Assembly (NCBI GenBank): GCA_000525675.1
Contig: CP002190.1
Location: 682,001 to 746,000 of the forward strand
DNA: 64,000 nt
Direction: 5' to 3'
From: Bdellovibrio bacteriovorus W
GTDB lineage: Bacteria; Bdellovibrionota; Bdellovibrionia; Bdellovibrionales; Bdellovibrionaceae
In this document: positions 60,652 through 64,000 of the stretch, one piece after another
Layout of the letters: every line of letters starts with the position of its first letter
How positions within the stretch are numbered: the first letter of the stretch is position 1
The notes under the pieces: model-generated
Told to the model about the DNA's origin: nothing
The model's database searches: none
Seen by the model: only the letters and a program-made list of their open reading frames with translations
Translations under genes and position numbers: made by a program

Positions 60652-61377
60652 ATGAAGAAAATTTTTGCAGCAAACTGGAAGCTTTTTAAATCACCTCAAG
60701 AGACTCGGGATTACTTTAAGTCTCTTCTTGAAGTGATTTCTTCAGCAACGGGTGAGTTGGTTTTCTTTCCTTCGACTATTTGTTTAGAGGCTGCAAGCAC
60801 AAGCTTGAAAAACTCTTCCGTAAAGTGGGGCGCACAGAATTGCTATATCCAAGTTGAAGGTGCTTTCACGGGGGAAACTTCTGCCAAGGTCACTAAAGAC
60901 CTTGGCGCAAGTTACATGCTGATTGGTCACAGTGAGCGTCGCAGTTTGTTTGCTGAAACAGACGCGATGATTGCCGATAAAGTGGCTTTGGCGCAGTCCT
61001 TAGAGATGACTCCGATGTTATGTATTGGTGAAACTCTTGAGCAGCGTGAAGGCAAACAAACATTCCGCGTGCTTGAAACTCAACTGCATCTTGGTTTGTC
61101 AAAAGCAGATAAATCAAAGCCTTTAGTAGTAGCCTATGAGCCTGTTTGGGCGATCGGGACGGGCAAGGTGGCAACACCAGAGCAAGTCGCTGAAACTCAT
61201 ACGGACGTCTTTAATATTTTAAAAGAACTGGGTTTTGAAACGACGCCTATTCTTTATGGCGGAAGTGTGAAGCCAGATAACGCTGCGGGATTGATTCAGC
61301 AGAGTCATGTCTCTGGATTTTTGGTGGGTGGAGCTTCACTTCAGGTTGAATCTTTCCAGAAGATTTTTTCGGTTTAG
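60652..61377 (+). CDS. tpiA: Triose-phosphate isomerase
   Basis: 241 residues. AANWKLFKS at the N-terminus, GHSERR near 98, AYEPVWAIGTGK near 160 with the catalytic Glu, and YGGSVKPDNA. Complete. Seventeen bases after pgk with AAGG upstream. The operon then ends without an obvious hairpin. Confidence 0.95.
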   Translation: MKKIFAANWKLFKSPQETRDYFKSLLEVISSATGELVFFPSTICLEAASTSLKNSSVKWGAQNCYIQVEGAFTGETSAKVTKDLGASYMLIGHSERRSLFAETDAMIADKVALAQSLEMTPMLCIGETLEQREGKQTFRVLETQLHLGLSKADKSKPLVVAYEPVWAIGTGKVATPEQVAETHTDVFNILKELGFETTPILYGGSVKPDNAAGLIQQSHVSGFLVGGASLQVESFQKIFSV

Positions 61378-61584
61378 TGAAGCAAATTAGATAATTGTAT
61401 TTTTGAAGAAGTAGCTCGCAATCTTCCTTGGTGTTCAGTCTTTTCTGTAAATACAAAATGGTTTTTATCGAGTGCGTTCTGAGTTCCTCTCTAGAAAAGC
61501 ATCACCGTTGCAAACTTGTAATGATGTTTTTGTTTAATGGCGGTGAACTCGACTTTCGAAGACTTTTGCTCTGGCTTGTCCTGC

Positions 61585-61592
61585 CCGATAAG
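61585..61592 (+). promoter_or_regulatory. CCGATAAG motif just before a start codon
   Basis: Same octamer as at 31820-31827, five bases before ATG 61598, with no Shine-Dalgarno. Looks like a sigma-28-type -10 element, but no good -35 was found. Confidence 0.3.
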
Positions 61593-61597
61593 AATTC

Positions 61598-63013
61598 ATG
61601 CTTAAAGGTATCCAGTTATTTTTTTACGTTCTGGTATGGCTCCTTTTGGCCAGTGCTTGTGGTGGAAAACTGTCTGTTGAGAATCTGTCCTCGACAGAGC
61701 CCCCAACATTTTCTGGTGCCGTGTTAAAGCCTGCGATGAAGGTCAGCTTTATTTCTATTGATCCAAGTGTTCTTTCAAGCCAACTGACTCCTCTTGTTAA
61801 AGGCTTAGCCACTCACGAAGACTCACATAATGTGACTTTGTACTCAGATGAGACGTGCAGTGTTCCGATTGGTGCAGGTAGCGCAAGTCAGTTTCCTCTG
61901 GCTGGAATACGAGCCCTAGTTATACCTAATATTACTACGCATATTCATGCTCGAGTGTTCGATATTTCTGGAAACTTCGGTCCATGCCAAATCATGACAT
62001 CTTATACATCAGATACGATTGCACCATCTCTCTTTCAATTTAAGATCGATGAAGCATCTTTTGTGAACAAGACTTTATTGAACTATTCGGTCATTGGGGA
62101 CTCAGCAGATATCGCATCCTATTGTATTTTAGAAAATGATACTGATATACAAAATTGTATTTGGAATTCACCACCTTTACCTCTGACATTAGTGTCAACA
62201 GCTCCTCATGGATTTAAAGCATACACTTTGGCATTTAAGGACGCCGTCGGAAATATTTCCAATCGCGTATTTTCTAATACGGTCTATGTTGATATAACTC
62301 CACCGACAGAGCCGACCAGCCCGTCGACAGTCCCGCCAACACCGTCTAGTGTGATAGCTCCATTAATCAAGGGCTTTGCTGATCTAGAGACTTCAGAGGT
62401 TGCGATTTATAGCGATAGCTTATGTTCAATGACTCTTGGAAGAGGCAGCCGCGATAGCTTTCTGACTACCGGAATTCAAATAACGGTGGGAGTTGGGGCA
62501 ACCACTTCTTTATTCGCGCAGGCAAGGGATCTTGCGGGTAATACTTCAAACTGCGTGTATCTCATCGATTATGTCCACCAAAGTGGTGCCTTAACACCTC
62601 TAACGGTAGGATACTTTTCTATTTCTCCGTTGTCTCCTTCGGCAAATCAAAACCCTAAAATCAAAGGGTACGCTTCAACAGATGTCGTGAATATTGATTT
62701 TTATGGACAGTCTTCCTGTACGGGAACGATAATTGGAGCGGGTATAAAGTCAGAGTTCGAGAGTTCTGGAATTGCTGTGACAGTTAAACCCAATGATTTT
62801 ACCGCGATCTATGCGAAGGGATATGACCTTTCTTTAAACCCCACATCATGCGTTCTGATGGCGACATTCCTTCATGACAATGTTGCACCTGTTAATGTCA
62901 GCTCGATATCGCACAAAGCTTTTTTCAATAGCACAAGCTTGACGCCAGAAATATCATGGATGGAGACTCAGGCGGATGTGGGCTCAGGAGTATTAAAAAC
63001 GGAATACTCTTAG
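61598..63013 (+). CDS. Modular Ig-like lipoprotein, N-terminal part ending at a frameshift
   Basis: 471 residues. Lipobox ASAC (Cys about 21). Domains follow in an alternating plan: type A units of about 90 residues (with LYSD-ETC, then FDISGNFGPC or similar, giving a cysteine pair) at about 61740-62030, 62330-62580 and 62611-62880; a type B unit about 62035-62300; and the start of a type C unit. The frame hits TAG at 63011-63013 in the middle of this type C unit, whose expected continuation lies in the -1 frame. Probably one long surface protein broken by a one-base deletion, or a sequencing error. Confidence 0.75.
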   Translation: MLKGIQLFFYVLVWLLLASACGGKLSVENLSSTEPPTFSGAVLKPAMKVSFISIDPSVLSSQLTPLVKGLATHEDSHNVTLYSDETCSVPIGAGSASQFPLAGIRALVIPNITTHIHARVFDISGNFGPCQIMTSYTSDTIAPSLFQFKIDEASFVNKTLLNYSVIGDSADIASYCILENDTDIQNCIWNSPPLPLTLVSTAPHGFKAYTLAFKDAVGNISNRVFSNTVYVDITPPTEPTSPSTVPPTPSSVIAPLIKGFADLETSEVAIYSDSLCSMTLGRGSRDSFLTTGIQITVGVGATTSLFAQARDLAGNTSNCVYLIDYVHQSGALTPLTVGYFSISPLSPSANQNPKIKGYASTDVVNIDFYGQSSCTGTIIGAGIKSEFESSGIAVTVKPNDFTAIYAKGYDLSLNPTSCVLMATFLHDNVAPVNVSSISHKAFFNSTSLTPEISWMETQADVGSGVLKTEYS

Positions 63014-64000
63014 GCACAGCTCCCGGCGCAGCGGATGTTCGTAACTGGACACTGTTAAATATAAATTCACCTGTGAGTTTTACGGGTCTAACTTTGTTAG
63101 ATACGCATACCTATTTCATTAATTTTCGCACAACGGATAAGGCTCTGAATGTTTCTAATATAGTATCGTCCTTAGGTTGGACGGTGGATGTCAGTGGGCC
63201 ATCATCACCGCCTATTTTTTCAAACTTTGCTCCGCCATCGCCATCAAATTCCACGACTTCACCATTGGTGCGTGGAAGTGTTACTGCAGATACATCTCTT
63301 GTAAAACTCTATTCCGACACAGGATGTAGTTCTCTTATCAAGGTAGGATCAAGGGCTGAGTTTGAAGGTGCAGGTATTCAGTTTAGTCTACAGAGCAACT
63401 CTGAGGTTTCAGTTTATGCAAAAGCTTTTGATGCTGCTGAGAACAGTTCTAGCTGTAGCTTCTTAGGCAGCTATCGACATGACAATATAGCCCCTACGTT
63501 CTCAGGTCTGGCGATCAACGGTGGTCCTTTTATTAAGAACGTCAGTACCAGTTTAAACATCGGAGCAATGACCGGAGAGCCGAGTCAATATTGTCTTTTA
63601 GTCAACAGTACAGATTCTGCAGGATGTGCTTGGCAAAACCTTCCGATGCCATCAGCATTCAACCTAAGCGGTGGAGATGGTAACAAGACTTTATCAGCAT
63701 TCGTGCGTGATAGTGCGGGGAATATCTCAAGTCGCACGGACTCAAACACAGTCATTCTAGACACCGTGGCACCAGTGTGGGCTTTGCCGAATGTTTCATA
63801 TGTAGGAGCTCACAGTTCTGCAATGAGTTCTCCTGTTATTTCTTACTCCCAAACGGCGACAGATTTAAACTCTATTAAATATGAATATGCCCTGGGGACC
63901 GGGACCACTGGGGTGAGCGTCATTGATGTGGTCGATTGGACTCAGGTGACATCAGGCTCATTCACGATCGGTGGATTGGCCTTAAGTGATGGTCTTCGGT
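63010..64000 (+). pseudogene. Continuation of the modular Ig-like lipoprotein in the -1 frame, partial
   Basis: Open to the window edge in frame with codon TTA at 63010, with no start codon of its own near the beginning. It completes the type C unit (WTLLNINS, then FRTTDKALNVSNIV), then another type A unit (about 63210-63490, LYSDTGC and AAENSSSC), a type B unit (about 63500-63770) and the beginning of another type C unit (IKYEYALGTGTTG). The regular order across the break shows both parts were one gene. Confidence 0.75.

Overview
The window looks like chromosome of a predatory Bdellovibrio-like bacterium (Bdellovibrionota). The basis is a stand-alone EF-G of the mitochondrial EFG1/spdEFG1 type, many small lipoproteins and secreted proteins of unknown family, a PilZ protein, AgmX/PglI-type envelope protein, a lipoprotein murein endopeptidase, lysine-rich tails on ordinary enzymes, and a moderately AT-rich sequence. 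Species cannot be named from sequence reading alone. No rRNA, tRNA or CRISPR array was recognised.

Layout. 1-3340: fragments of a repeat family, then an operon for the two E1 subunits of a branched-chain-type 2-oxoacid dehydrogenase and a methyltransferase. 3351-5061: two 121-bp repeat elements and an IS3-family insertion sequence that has landed in the loop of a perfect palindrome. 5090-8036: minus-strand secreted protein, pyrE, cutA and a CNNM/CBS membrane protein. 8205-11034: structured leader plus glycine-rich secreted protein, facing fusA. 11240-14452: recQ-like helicase, sugar dehydrogenase-like protein, aat. 14870-19842: Ig-like lipoprotein, then a deacetylase/serine protease pair. 19851-28826: ABC-F ATPase, and an RND efflux locus (OMP, TolC-like protein and lipoprotein on minus; RND permease and rsmG on plus). 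28854-35044: ygiD-like dioxygenase and yceI opposite a LysR gene, a PilZ protein, thiL, ppx/gppA and a barrel protein. 35146-38857: phoU-phoB-phoR, a metalloprotease-like lipoprotein and an unlisted 43-residue membrane protein. 39285-46756: RqcH-like protein, a Gld-type ABC operon with DUF4340 protein, GHMP kinase and DUF429 protein. 46764-53858: hydrolase lipoprotein, methyltransferase, CorA, MepA-like lipoprotein, HAD protein, FecR-AgmX protein, secG. 53993-61377: lipoprotein, tmk-holB-tatD, glycine-zipper protein, gap-pgk-tpiA. 61598-end: a modular Ig-like lipoprotein broken by a one-base frameshift and running off the window.

How the genes fit. Housekeeping units (tmk-holB-tatD, gap-pgk-tpiA, phoUBR) are compact with start-stop overlaps, separated by perfect bidirectional terminators. 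Between them lie envelope genes: wall endopeptidase, deacetylase-like protein, proteases, efflux, porin-like barrels and adhesin-like repeats, as expected for an organism that attaches to and remodels other bacteria. That biological reading is inference. The items I would follow first are the structured repeats with a compensatory base change (3351-3609), the hairpin that contains a start codon (51519-51562), the frameshift at 63010, the RNA leader that pairs with its own ribosome-binding site (8205-8283), and the short RqcH homologue with an altered DR motif.
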